From Ochrobactrum sp. RH2CCR150 (GTDB taxonomy: Bacteria; Pseudomonadota; Alphaproteobacteria; Rhizobiales; Rhizobiaceae), in assembly GCA_014138095.1 (NCBI GenBank), contig JACGXE010000007.1, forward strand, positions 62,001 through 126,000: a stretch of DNA of 64,000 nt. The letters are read 5' to 3'. How positions within the stretch are numbered: the first letter of the stretch is position 1; every line of letters starts with the position of its first letter. Under the pieces are notes generated by a model that saw nothing but the letters and a program-made list of their open reading frames with translations, made no database searches and had not been told where the DNA came from. Both the position numbers and the translations under genes were made by a program. Shown here piece after piece: positions 45,113-53,477 of the stretch.

Positions 45113-45841
45113 TCAGTGATGCGCGCCAACAAAGCTGCGCAATTCAGGCGTTTGCGGGCTGGCCAAAATCGCTGGTCCACCTTGCTCGCAAATCAGTCCC
45201 TGATGCATGAAGACAACCTTGTCCGCCACGCGCTTGGCAAAATCCATCTCGTGGGTGACGAGCAGCATTGTCATGCCATTTCTGGCAAGATCCTCGATGA
45301 CCTTCAGCACTTCGCCGGTCAGTTCCGGGTCAAGCGCCGAGGTCACCTCGTCGAACAGCATGACCTTCGGCTTCATCGCAAGTGATCGGGCAATGGCCAC
45401 GCGCTGCTGTTGTCCGCCGGACAATTGTTCTGGATAGGAATCAATTTTTTCCGCCAGACCAACCTGCCGCAGAACCATCTCGGCTAATTCACGCGCGGCT
45501 GGTCTTGTCAGTTTCTTGACCCAGCGCAGCGCCAGAGTGATGTTTTGCTCGACCGTCAGATGCGGAAACAGGTTGTAGCTCTGGAAGACGATGCCAACAT
45601 CCTGCCGGAGAGCGCGCAGATTGATATCGGGGTCACTGACACGATGATCGCAAACCCAAATGTCCCCGCTATTGACTGTTTCGAGCCGGTCGACACAGCG
45701 AAGCGCGGTGCTTTTGCCTGAACCGCTTCGTCCAATCAGAGCAACAACCTGCCCCTTCTCAATTTCGAGATTGATACCTCTGAGCACCGGCAGCGAGCCA
45801 TAGCTTTTATGAACGTCAACAAACTTAACGACGGCTGACAC
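45113..45841 (-). CDS. Polar amino-acid-type ABC ATP-binding protein (GlnQ-like)
   Basis: 242 residues. Walker A GRSGSGKST (Arg in place of the usual Pro/Ser at position 2), signature LSGGQQQR, Walker [16 protein letters not shown] with Val replacing the common Pro after Glu, H-loop VTHEMDFAK. It starts at GTG with AGAGGATG upstream and overlaps the permease stop by 17 nt. Confidence 0.92.
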   Translation of the reverse strand: MSAVVKFVDVHKSYGSLPVLRGINLEIEKGQVVALIGRSGSGKSTALRCVDRLETVNSGDIWVCDHRVSDPDINLRALRQDVGIVFQSYNLFPHLTVEQNITLALRWVKKLTRPAARELAEMVLRQVGLAEKIDSYPEQLSGGQQQRVAIARSLAMKPKVMLFDEVTSALDPELTGEVLKVIEDLARNGMTMLLVTHEMDFAKRVADKVVFMHQGLICEQGGPAILASPQTPELRSFVGAHH

Positions 45842-46478
45842 TGTACATCCTCTCGAATTTCCGGCTGGCCGCTGAGAGCGGGAAGCAAATGCAAAAGTAG
45901 AAGAATGCGATCACGAGATAGGTCGTGAAAGGCTGGAACGTTGAAGCGTTGATCTCCTTGCCGATATAGGTCATTTCGGCCATGCCGATGATCGATGCGA
46001 GCGACGTGTTCTTGACGATCTGGACCATGAAGCCGACCGTTGGCGGCGTCGCGATGCGAACAGCTTGAGGCATGATAACGAGGAACAGCCCCTGCAATCC
46101 AGTCAGTGCCAGGCAATCGGATGCTTCCCACTGCGTGCGCGGCACGGATTGCAGACTGCCCCGCCAGATGGCGCCGAGGAAGGCGCTGGCAAAAATTGTC
46201 ATCGCAACGCTGGCCGCAAAAAGAGAAGAAACTTCAATGCCAAAGACCGGCAAACCAAAGTAAACGATGAACATCAGGATCAGAACCGGCGTGCCCTGCA
46301 CCAGAACGATATAACCATCGACCAGAGCAACAAGAGCCTTGTTCTTCGCTATTCCAGCCAGCGCCACGGCAAAGCCAAGCAGCCCACCGAATATGAAGGC
46401 AATGATGGAGAGCAGAACTGTCCAGACCAATCCCTGCAGCAGAACTTCAATGTGAATCCAGGAGAAATTCGTAAACAT
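45825..46478 (-). CDS. Polar amino-acid-type ABC permease
   Basis: 217 residues with four to five helices; VLVQGTPVLILMFIVYFGL and QWEASDCLALTGLQGLFLVIMPQ are the family helices. Strong SD GGAGGT. 9 nt after the other permease gene. Confidence 0.9.
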   Translation of the reverse strand: MFTNFSWIHIEVLLQGLVWTVLLSIIAFIFGGLLGFAVALAGIAKNKALVALVDGYIVLVQGTPVLILMFIVYFGLPVFGIEVSSLFAASVAMTIFASAFLGAIWRGSLQSVPRTQWEASDCLALTGLQGLFLVIMPQAVRIATPPTVGFMVQIVKNTSLASIIGMAEMTYIGKEINASTFQPFTTYLVIAFFYFCICFPLSAASRKFERMYSVSRR

Positions 46479-46487
46479 CCCGACCTC

Positions 46488-47171
46488 CTAAAGATTGGTG
46501 CCAAGACGGCGTTTGCGTGGAAACAACGCCAACCCCAGAAGCTTGAACAGCCCCCGCATCAATAGGGAAAGGACGAGATAGATGACCAGAATGACGAGAT
46601 AGACTTCGAAAGAACGAAATGTCATCGACTGGATTCTGGACGCAGCCCCGGTCAACTCTTCAGCCGATATCTGGGACGCCACGCTCGTTGCCAGCATCAA
46701 CAGCACATACTGGCTGACGAGAGCGGGATAGACCTTTTCAAGCGCAGGCGGCAGCATAATCCCCGCAAGCATTTGCAAACGGGACAAACCCAGCGTGTCC
46801 GCGGCTTCCAGCTGGCCGGGATGAATGGCCTGCAAGCCCGCACGAATGATCTCGCTGGAATAAGCGCCGACATTGATGGTCAGGCCGATCAACGCCGATG
46901 TTTGGGCGGAAAACTTGACGCCCATGGAAGACAGTCCAAAATAGACCAGAAACAGCTGCACGAGCAGAGGTGTATTACGGATTGCCTCCACATAGATCGC
47001 CACGAGAATACGCAGAAACTTGTATTTGCTGATGCTGGCAACCGCACAGATCGTACCCAGCACGAAGCCAAGCACCGTGACGATCAGGGACATCTGGATC
47101 GTCGCCAATGTACCCTTGAGCAGTAGCGGCCAGTACTGGCTGAGGAAGCTGAAACTGAATTCGTAACTCAT
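46488..47171 (-). CDS. Polar amino-acid-type ABC permease
   Basis: 227 residues; YVEAIRNTPLLVQLFLVYFGL and HPGQLEAADTLGLSRLQML are typical GlnP/HisM-type segments. First gene of the operon. SD weak. Ahead of it lies a 500-nt region without genes. Confidence 0.9.
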   Translation of the reverse strand: MSYEFSFSFLSQYWPLLLKGTLATIQMSLIVTVLGFVLGTICAVASISKYKFLRILVAIYVEAIRNTPLLVQLFLVYFGLSSMGVKFSAQTSALIGLTINVGAYSSEIIRAGLQAIHPGQLEAADTLGLSRLQMLAGIMLPPALEKVYPALVSQYVLLMLATSVASQISAEELTGAASRIQSMTFRSFEVYLVILVIYLVLSLLMRGLFKLLGLALFPRKRRLGTNL

Positions 47172-47671
47172 AGAGACTTCACCAGTTCAGGCGAAGAACC
47201 CAGCAAAGTACAAGCCAGTTTCTGATCCGAGCCCTGCCGTTGGCAAGCGGATGTTCCAGCTGGAACACAGCCGTGTGCAATCACGCAATCGAAGATTGCA
47301 GCGTACAATCCAGTCACAAGTATTTCCTCCCAAGCTCGATGCGCTCCACCCTCGCAAGGGTCTCCTCGAAGCGACATCTGCTCAATTTCAATCAAGCTAA
47401 TTCTAACTTATGACATATGTCAAGATCGGAGCTGGATTTCTTTGCGATGAGGATGAAACTGTCCAACTCACCCAAAAATTATTCCGGTTTTCGATCGAAG
47501 ATTATCGTGTGCGCGCTAAACGCAGACGACGCAAAACGAACCGGTCGGGCAATGACCGGCCGGCTTGATCTGATAAAAATGCATTGAAATAATTTAATAA
47601 AACCGCATCTAAGATCGACCAGAAGGGCTATCGGCGGAAAAGAACCATCGCCCTTTTCCGGTCATACCCGT
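47172..47671. other. Gene-free region between importer operon and GntR gene
   Basis: About 500 nt. It holds the palindrome at 47411-47422, a CCGGTC/GACCGG hairpin at 47541-47559 and, next to the GntR stop, a weak AAGGGC/GCCCTT hairpin (47623-47655) that could act as its terminator. A 75-codon open frame over 47168-47395 has no recognisable features. Confidence 0.45.
47411..47422 (-). promoter_or_regulatory. TGACATATGTCA palindrome overlapping a TTGACA-like -35
   Basis: Perfect 12-bp palindrome about 240 nt before the first permease. Read on the minus strand it begins TTGACA, so it may be a -35 element with an operator on top. Candidate target of the FadR-type GntR of this cluster. Confidence 0.4.
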
Positions 47672-48349
47672 TCAGGCGAGCGCCGCACTCAAATCATGAG
47701 AGAGATCATTGATTTCCCGCAGGTCCAGCTCGGATTCCACATGTTCAAGGTGGTGTGCCATCAGATCGGCGGCCTTTGTGACGTCGCCATGCAGAATCGC
47801 TTCCACAATCTCCGCGTGTTCATCAGGCCCGCAGTTGAAGCGGTTGGTATTGCGATAGACAGCCGTAATGAGAGACGTGCGCGAAATGAGATCGCGCATC
47901 GTCGTAAACAGAAAATCTGACTCTGTCAGTTCCGCCAGCAGCAGATGAAAACCACCCGACAGTTTGATGATATCGGTCGTGACATTGTTTTTGTTGGCGA
48001 CACGTTCTTTCGCAACATGTTCGCGCAGGATCTTGATCTTGTCCTTTGACGCCGAGCGTCCGAGGCGCTCGACCACGCATCGCTCAACAGTACGGCGCAC
48101 AAAGAAAACGTCCCGCGCTTCTTCCACGGTCGGTTTGCAAACAAAAGCGCCGCGATTGGGAATGATAGTGACAAGCCCTTCCCGTTCAAGCGCGGCAAGC
48201 GCCTGACGGATACGCGCACGGCTGACGTGAAAAATCGCCGCCATCTGCTCTTCTTTAAGTTGCACTCCCGGACGCAGACGGCGCTCGGCAATGGATAGCC
48301 ATACTTTCTCAACAATCTGCTGCGTCGAGACACCTGTCTGATCAGTCAT
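47672..48349 (-). CDS. GntR family (FCD domain) transcriptional regulator
   Basis: 225 residues. Winged helix about 8-75 (LRPGVQLKEEQMAAIFHVSR, ARIRQALAALEREGLV) and FCD effector domain (VFFVRRTVERCVVERL, GGFHLLLAELTES, PDEHAEIVEAIL, HHLEHVESEL). The metal-binding His/Asp pattern of FCD domains is visible. Start MTDQTGV has GGAG 8 nt upstream. A perfect ATTGTCAACAAT lies 79-90 nt ahead of it, and the same palindrome recurs at three other promoters in the next 12 kb, so this is the best candidate for their shared regulator. Confidence 0.9.
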   Translation of the reverse strand: MTDQTGVSTQQIVEKVWLSIAERRLRPGVQLKEEQMAAIFHVSRARIRQALAALEREGLVTIIPNRGAFVCKPTVEEARDVFFVRRTVERCVVERLGRSASKDKIKILREHVAKERVANKNNVTTDIIKLSGGFHLLLAELTESDFLFTTMRDLISRTSLITAVYRNTNRFNCGPDEHAEIVEAILHGDVTKAADLMAHHLEHVESELDLREINDLSHDLSAALA

Positions 48350-48427
48350 GGTCTTGCTCCCGTTCCGATTCAGGAAGCGTGATGCGACCGAAAAAGTCAA
48401 CTATTGCAACCGCAAAGCGCCTACAAA

Positions 48428-48439
48428 ATTGTCAACAAT
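48428..48439. promoter_or_regulatory. GntR operator candidate at its own promoter
   Basis: ATTGTCAACAAT, matching ATTGTnnACAAT. Its reverse complement is identical to the site at 49896-49907. It lies between the hydantoin racemase stop and the GntR start; autoregulation is implied. Confidence 0.6.
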
Positions 48440-48458
48440 ACATCGTGATGCTTCTATT

Positions 48459-49193
48459 TCAGGCACATATTCCGCAGATGGCGTCCGTATTGCCCGTCTT
48501 CACGCGCGGATAGTCATAGGTGTTCACCTTCGAAGTAACGTAGCCTGCTCCGACCAGAGCTTCGGCAAGCTTCACCGCCGCCGCGACGCCATCGATCACC
48601 GGAACGCCGGTTGCATCGCGCAGCCTGTCGCATAAGGACGTCATGCCCGCGCAACCAAGAATAATCGCCTCTGCCCGATCTTCGCGCTTGGCGAGTTCGA
48701 TCTCGTTGATCAAAAGCCGTTCTGCTTCCGCAGGATCTTCCTCCAGACCCAGCACCGGCAAATTGATCGCACGCACTTTTCTGCAATGACGATCCGCGCC
48801 GTAGTCACTGACCAGATCTTCGATGATCGGAACCGACCGCGGCAAGGTCGTGATGATTGAAAAGCGACGGCTGATCGTCATGGCCACCTGTACTGCGGCC
48901 TGACAAATACCCAGCACCGGACCCTTTGCGATCTCGCGTGCTGCGTGAAGGCCAGGATCGTCAAAGCAGGCAATCACATAGGCGTCCACGCCTTGCGCTT
49001 CACCCTTTCGGATTTCCGTAAGCATGCCCGGCACCGCCAGTGCTTCGTCGGCTCCGCCTTCAATGCTGACAGGCGTGTCGGCAGGATTTGAGGCAGAGAC
49101 CTTGGTGCTGCTGTGTTTGACGAGCAGAGCACTATCAAGAGCTTGCGCTGTCATAGACGCTGTTGAGTTCGGATTGATCAGATGAATGTGCAT
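48459..49193 (-). CDS. hyuA: Hydantoin racemase-like Asp/Glu racemase superfamily protein
   Basis: 244 residues. Start MHIHLINPNST matches family N-termini. The two catalytic cysteines occur as C76 (IACFDDPG) and C181 (LGCAGM), the positions known from Sinorhizobium hydantoin racemase, with EGGADEALA and GICQAA between. The enzyme interconverts enantiomers of 5-substituted hydantoins by a two-base mechanism without cofactor. It is 33 nt downstream of the flavin reductase gene. No hydantoinase or N-carbamoylase of the usual type is in the window, so the true substrate may be another cyclic or open-chain amide. The SD is poor. Confidence 0.85.
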   Translation of the reverse strand: MHIHLINPNSTASMTAQALDSALLVKHSSTKVSASNPADTPVSIEGGADEALAVPGMLTEIRKGEAQGVDAYVIACFDDPGLHAAREIAKGPVLGICQAAVQVAMTISRRFSIITTLPRSVPIIEDLVSDYGADRHCRKVRAINLPVLGLEEDPAEAERLLINEIELAKREDRAEAIILGCAGMTSLCDRLRDATGVPVIDGVAAAVKLAEALVGAGYVTSKVNTYDYPRVKTGNTDAICGICA

Positions 49194-49225
49194 GATAAAA
49201 ATTCTCGAAGAACCGTCGTTCTGGC

Positions 49226-49852
49226 CTAGTTTTCTGGCTTCACGAAATCGGCGATGGGCGGTGCCTTCAAAACGAACTGGCGATCTGAAGTGATGTAATT
49301 GTCGGCATGAAGCCGGGCAATCGGTTGATAGAATTCCGGATCGACGTAGTGGCCGTCGGCATCCAGGCAATTTCGACGGACATGCATATGCACGACCTCG
49401 CCTAGGATAAGCGCGCGACGCGGATAATCGATCACACGTTCGACACGACACTCGAAGGTGCAAGGTGCCTGTTCAGCGAAAGAGACATCGATTTTTTGGC
49501 AGGGTGTCGCTGCCAGCCCGGCCATTTCAAGCTCATCGACCTCACTGTCAAAGCCCAATCCGCAAATCAGCATCTGTTCCGACAATGCCATGTCGACCAT
49601 GCTGATTGCGAACTCGCCGGTGCGACGGATATTCGCCAGCGTGTCCTTTTCCTCACCCGAAAGACGCGGTTGAATGCCAAGAACAACTATGGCCGGGTCG
49701 TGCGAAAACACGTTGAAGAAACTCATCGGCGCGGCATTGCTGTGGCCTGCCGGTGAACGAGTTGTCACAAGAGCTATCGGTCGCGGGCCGATGAAATTCG
49801 TCAGAAGCCTGTAACGGCTTTGAGGGTCCAGCGCTTCAAAATCGAATTCCAT
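49226..49852 (-). CDS. Flavin reductase-like FMN-binding protein
   Basis: 208 residues, split-barrel FMN-binding fold: FIGPRPIALVTTRSPAGHSN and APMSFFNVFSHDPAIVVLG are the FMN pocket, and SFAEQAPCTFECRVERVIDY (part) the later strand. Related to flavoredoxins and NtaB/HpaC-like reductases that supply FMNH2 to monooxygenases; no partner monooxygenase is present here. Start at 49852 has GGGGA upstream. First gene of a two-gene unit with the racemase; two GntR-type sites precede it. Confidence 0.87.
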   Translation of the reverse strand: MEFDFEALDPQSRYRLLTNFIGPRPIALVTTRSPAGHSNAAPMSFFNVFSHDPAIVVLGIQPRLSGEEKDTLANIRRTGEFAISMVDMALSEQMLICGLGFDSEVDELEMAGLAATPCQKIDVSFAEQAPCTFECRVERVIDYPRRALILGEVVHMHVRRNCLDADGHYVDPEFYQPIARLHADNYITSDRQFVLKAPPIADFVKPEN

Positions 49853-49873
49853 CACGTCCCCGAAACCTGATTT

Positions 49874-49907
49874 ATTATCTACAATAATATTTCATATTGT
49901 TGACAAT
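49874..49907. promoter_or_regulatory. Two GntR operator candidates ahead of the flavin reductase gene
   Basis: ATTATCTACAAT (49874-49885) and ATTGTTGACAAT (49896-49907), centres 22 bp apart (two turns). They fill the space just before the start at 49852. Confidence 0.6.
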
Positions 49908-50009
49908 TTAACAACCCGCTTTAACCCGACCCGAAGCACTTTTCCGCAGATCTCGTCGCCTTTTTCAAACGTCAAACCGATGACCAAAGCGGCGATAGCG
50001 GATCGGGCA

Positions 50010-50999
50010 TCAGGCAGCAGCTGCTGCCTCTTCCACGAGATGACAGGCCACGCGTGTGCCATTCGACAAAGTCTGCATCTTCGGCGCTTCTTGCGCACAG
50101 CGCGCCACCGCAAACGGACAACGCGGATGGAACGTACAGCCTGATGGCGGCTTGAGCGGACTTGGAACTTCACCACTTGCCGGTGTGCGGTTGCGGTTGG
50201 GTGCAGCAATGTTGGGGATCGTCTGCAACAAGAGCTGCGTATAGGGATGCCGGGGCTGCGCGAAGAGTTCCTCGGTGTCGCCCTCCTCAACAATCCGTCC
50301 CAGATACATGACCGCGATACGATCAGACATGTGGCGAACGACGCTCATATCATGGCTGATGAAGAGGTAGGTCAGACCCAGTTCATCCTGCAACCGGCGC
50401 ATAAGATTGAGCACCTGCGCCTGCACCGAAACATCCAGCGCCGAAGTCGGCTCGTCGCAAACGAGAAATTCAGGCTCGCTCGCCAAGGCACGCGCAATTG
50501 AAATGCGCTGGCGTTGCCCGCCGGAAAATTCGTGCGGAAACTTTTCGCCATCGGAGGGTGAAAGTCCAACAGTGCGCAGGAGTTCCTCCACGCGCTCGGT
50601 AACTTCCGCCGCTGCTTTGCGCAGTTTCAATTCCCGCAATGGTTCAGCGATGATGTTCTTGACGCGCCAACGCGGATTGAGCGACGCATAAGGGTCCTGA
50701 AATATCATCTGTGCCGACAAAGGCGCGCCACTTTTGCCGGGCGCAAACCGCATTTGGCCGCTCGTTGCACCGTGCAATCCAGTGACCAATCGCGCCACGG
50801 TGGACTTTCCGCAGCCGCTTTCGCCAACGATACTCAAGCAACCACCTGCTGGCACCGTAAAGCTGATGTCGTTTACGGCCTGGAGGAACTGGCGAGGTTT
50901 GCGCTCAATCACTCTGTTGAGCCATGGAGCGGAGACGTCAAATGTCTTGACCAGATGCTCAACGGTCAAAGCCACAGTTTCTTTCGATGGGGTTGTCAT
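50010..50999 (-). CDS. Oligopeptide/dipeptide-type ABC ATPase (OppF/DppF-like)
   Basis: 329 residues. Walker [10 protein letters not shown], signature FSGGQRQR, Walker [15 protein letters not shown], and the oligopeptide-family C-terminal motif CTFHPRCPFAVARC whose Cys often bind an Fe-S cluster or metal. It starts in an ATGA overlap with the OppD-like gene. Last gene of the seven-gene operon that begins at 58251. Confidence 0.92.
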   Translation of the reverse strand: MTTPSKETVALTVEHLVKTFDVSAPWLNRVIERKPRQFLQAVNDISFTVPAGGCLSIVGESGCGKSTVARLVTGLHGATSGQMRFAPGKSGAPLSAQMIFQDPYASLNPRWRVKNIIAEPLRELKLRKAAAEVTERVEELLRTVGLSPSDGEKFPHEFSGGQRQRISIARALASEPEFLVCDEPTSALDVSVQAQVLNLMRRLQDELGLTYLFISHDMSVVRHMSDRIAVMYLGRIVEEGDTEELFAQPRHPYTQLLLQTIPNIAAPNRNRTPASGEVPSPLKPPSGCTFHPRCPFAVARCAQEAPKMQTLSNGTRVACHLVEEAAAAA

Positions 51000-51991
51000 A
51001 CAGGGCCTCCTGCATTCAGCCAGCAAGCGCTTGCGCCAAGATTGGGATTTTGACTGACAAGGTTGAGTTCAGGGCGCTCTTCAAGACAGCGGGGCACCGC
51101 CACCTTGCAACGCGGATTAAAAGCACAACCCTTGGGAATAGCGTCAAGACGCGGCATTGAGCCATCAATCTGGTTCAGCTTTTCCACGCGTGCACCAAGC
51201 GATGGAATCGACGCCATCAAGCCCTGTGTATAGGGGTGACGCGGCTGATGCAGCACTTGCTCGACAGGCCCGATCTCGATCAGTCGCCCTGCATACATCA
51301 CGGCGATGCGATCAGCGGCTTCAGCAATCACGCCCATATCGTGCGTAACGAGCATAACGGCCGTCTGCTTTTCCTTGCACAGTTTGCGCAGGAGCGAAAT
51401 GATCTGGGCTTGGATCGATACGTCCAAGGCGGTCGTCGGTTCGTCCGCGATCACCAGTTTTGGCGATGCAGCAAGCGCAAGTGCAATCACCACGCGCTGT
51501 CGCATACCACCCGAAAACTGATGCGGATACTGGTTGACGCGATCCTCCGGCGAAGGAATGCCGACATCGCGCAACAACTGGATAGCTCGTTCACGCGCCT
51601 GAGCTTTACCAAGACCAAGATGCCGCCGGATCGTTTCAACAAGCTGCGCTCCCACCGTGAACAGCGGGTTGAGCGAGGTGAGAGGATCCTGGAAAATCGC
51701 TCCGATTTCACGCCCGCGAATTTTCTCCATAGCGCGGTCGTCCAGTGTGTCTATCCGGCGCTTGCCAAGCCATACTTCACCGTCGGCGATATGCCCAGGC
51801 GCTTCCAGCAAGCCCTGAATGGCTAAGCCCGTCATGGACTTGCCAGCACCGGATTCACCCACAACGCCAAGGATTTCACCGGGGCGGATCGACAGGCTCA
51901 CATCCGACAAAGCCGTAACCGTGCCATGACGCCCCGGAAAATCCACGCGCAGATTGCGCACTTCAATGACTGGTTCTTGCATGTCATGCAT
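50996..51991 (-). CDS. Oligopeptide/dipeptide-type ABC ATPase (OppD/DppD-like)
   Basis: 331 residues. [30 protein letters not shown] and a C-terminal KGCAFNPRCKVAVPRC. Start ATG 51991 overlaps the amidohydrolase stop by 8 nt and has AAGGTGA upstream. It forms the ATPase pair with the OppF-like protein. Confidence 0.92.
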   Translation of the reverse strand: MHDMQEPVIEVRNLRVDFPGRHGTVTALSDVSLSIRPGEILGVVGESGAGKSMTGLAIQGLLEAPGHIADGEVWLGKRRIDTLDDRAMEKIRGREIGAIFQDPLTSLNPLFTVGAQLVETIRRHLGLGKAQARERAIQLLRDVGIPSPEDRVNQYPHQFSGGMRQRVVIALALAASPKLVIADEPTTALDVSIQAQIISLLRKLCKEKQTAVMLVTHDMGVIAEAADRIAVMYAGRLIEIGPVEQVLHQPRHPYTQGLMASIPSLGARVEKLNQIDGSMPRLDAIPKGCAFNPRCKVAVPRCLEERPELNLVSQNPNLGASACWLNAGGPV

Positions 51992-53477
51992 TGAAATCAC
52001 CTTCTATCGGATAGCTGGAAGGGAAGATTTCCGCGACAGGAGGATGGTTCCAGCTGCGCTCGGGATATTTCGCTATAAGTCCATCGAACTGGGCCTGCGC
52101 CTGACGACGGGCTTGTTCCATGTCGAGCCCTGCAAGCTTTCGATTGATCATGGAAGCTCGGCCATCGACAAAGACCGCACGCGTGATCTTGCCCGAACCG
52201 CCGATGACTATCGTCGTGATCGGGTCAACCGTCGCGGCCATGATTGTGTCGTCAAGATCGAAGACCGCGATATCTGCCCTTGCGCCTGGCGACAGATGAC
52301 CGATATCAGCACGCCCAAGCGCCTTTGCGCCACCAATCGTCGCGGCATCAAAAAGATCAGCCGACCGCAAACGGTCCGGCGCCCCATCGGCGATACGACC
52401 GGCAATAAGGCCCGTCAGCAAATTCATCAGCATGTCGGGCGGCGTGGTATCGGTGCCCATGGCAATATTGATGCCTCGCTTGCGGCAAGCAGAGAAGGAT
52501 TTAAGGATCGAGCCGCTGCGTGCCGATACGAGCGGACAATGCACAATGGAAACGCCATTGGCCGCATAGAGGCCCAGATCTTCATCCGTGGCATTCGTCG
52601 CATGAGGCGCAATCATCCGGTCGCTGAGCAGACCATGTTTCGCAAGCCAAACCGGAGCCGTCGAGCCGTGCAGCATCCGCACAGTATCAACTTCCATCGT
52701 GCCTTGAGCCATATGAAGACGAAACTTGCAACCAAGATCGCGCGCAGCCGCATCAGTGCGTTGCAACAATCCAAGCGTCGAGGTCTCGACCCGATCCGGG
52801 GCCAGCATACCACGCACCAGATCGCCGTGACGGCCGTTCTGACGCTCGATATAGGCAATGGCGTCTTTCAGCCCCTGAAAGCCACGTTCTTCGTCGAACA
52901 CAGGAACAATCTTTCCCGGTTCTTCCAGAACCATGCCGCCGGATCGGTAGGCTGGGCTCAGGTAAACGCGCAGCCCCAATTCACCAGCCGCCTCGGCAGC
53001 AGCATCGAACTCGGCAACTGTTTCGCCCCATTCGCGATAGAACAGGGAAGCGATGGGTGCAGCTGTGGTGATCCCGTTTAACAGAAGCTGACCGAACGCA
53101 AAGCGCTTTTGAAAAGCCAGTTCGTCCTGACCGTACATCTCATAAGGACCAGCCTCAACATAAGACCGTGGCCAGACGCGGCCCTTGGCCCAACCGGGAT
53201 GGTTATCTATGCCAAGAATGGTGGTGTCGAGGTCCGACAAGGCATCAAGGTCGATAAGGCCCGGGGAGATCAGCGCATTGCCGAAATCGATGCGGCGCGC
53301 CAGTTCACCGGTGAAACCATGTCCAACAAAAACAATCTCGCCGTTTTCAAAAACGACTTCGCCATTGCGCAAAAGCGTATGGCCGCCATCCTTGTGTCCA
53401 ACCACCCAGCTGGCGGTAATCAGAGTCCGTCCGTCGGGTCGCTGACCAAGTGTTAGTGTATCGATAGCATTGTTCAT
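51984..53477 (-). CDS. Amidohydrolase superfamily protein lacking the HxH metal motif
   Basis: 497 residues, TRZ/ATZ-type composite barrel. In this superfamily the first metal ligands follow PGLID as HxH; here residues 72-84 read PGLIDLDALSDLD, so the two His are replaced (D78, A79, L80). Other ligands seem kept: the His of FRLHMAQG and IAPHATN and the Asp of MGTDTTPPDM. Mononuclear Zn/Fe deaminases also use HxH, so this is a real departure. Start at the ATG of TGATG with GGAG 8 nt upstream; coupled to the deaminase-like gene. It may be inactive, use metal differently or act on a special substrate. Confidence 0.83.
   Translation of the reverse strand: MNNAIDTLTLGQRPDGRTLITASWVVGHKDGGHTLLRNGEVVFENGEIVFVGHGFTGELARRIDFGNALISPGLIDLDALSDLDTTILGIDNHPGWAKGRVWPRSYVEAGPYEMYGQDELAFQKRFAFGQLLLNGITTAAPIASLFYREWGETVAEFDAAAEAAGELGLRVYLSPAYRSGGMVLEEPGKIVPVFDEERGFQGLKDAIAYIERQNGRHGDLVRGMLAPDRVETSTLGLLQRTDAAARDLGCKFRLHMAQGTMEVDTVRMLHGSTAPVWLAKHGLLSDRMIAPHATNATDEDLGLYAANGVSIVHCPLVSARSGSILKSFSACRKRGINIAMGTDTTPPDMLMNLLTGLIAGRIADGAPDRLRSADLFDAATIGGAKALGRADIGHLSPGARADIAVFDLDDTIMAATVDPITTIVIGGSGKITRAVFVDGRASMINRKLAGLDMEQARRQAQAQFDGLIAKYPERSWNHPPVAEIFPSSYPIEGDFNA

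Noticed and set aside
47168..47395. 75-codon frame overlapping the permease start by ATGA, possible leader peptide
   Set aside because: Begins with TTG, has no SD or recognisable composition; coincidence is likelier.
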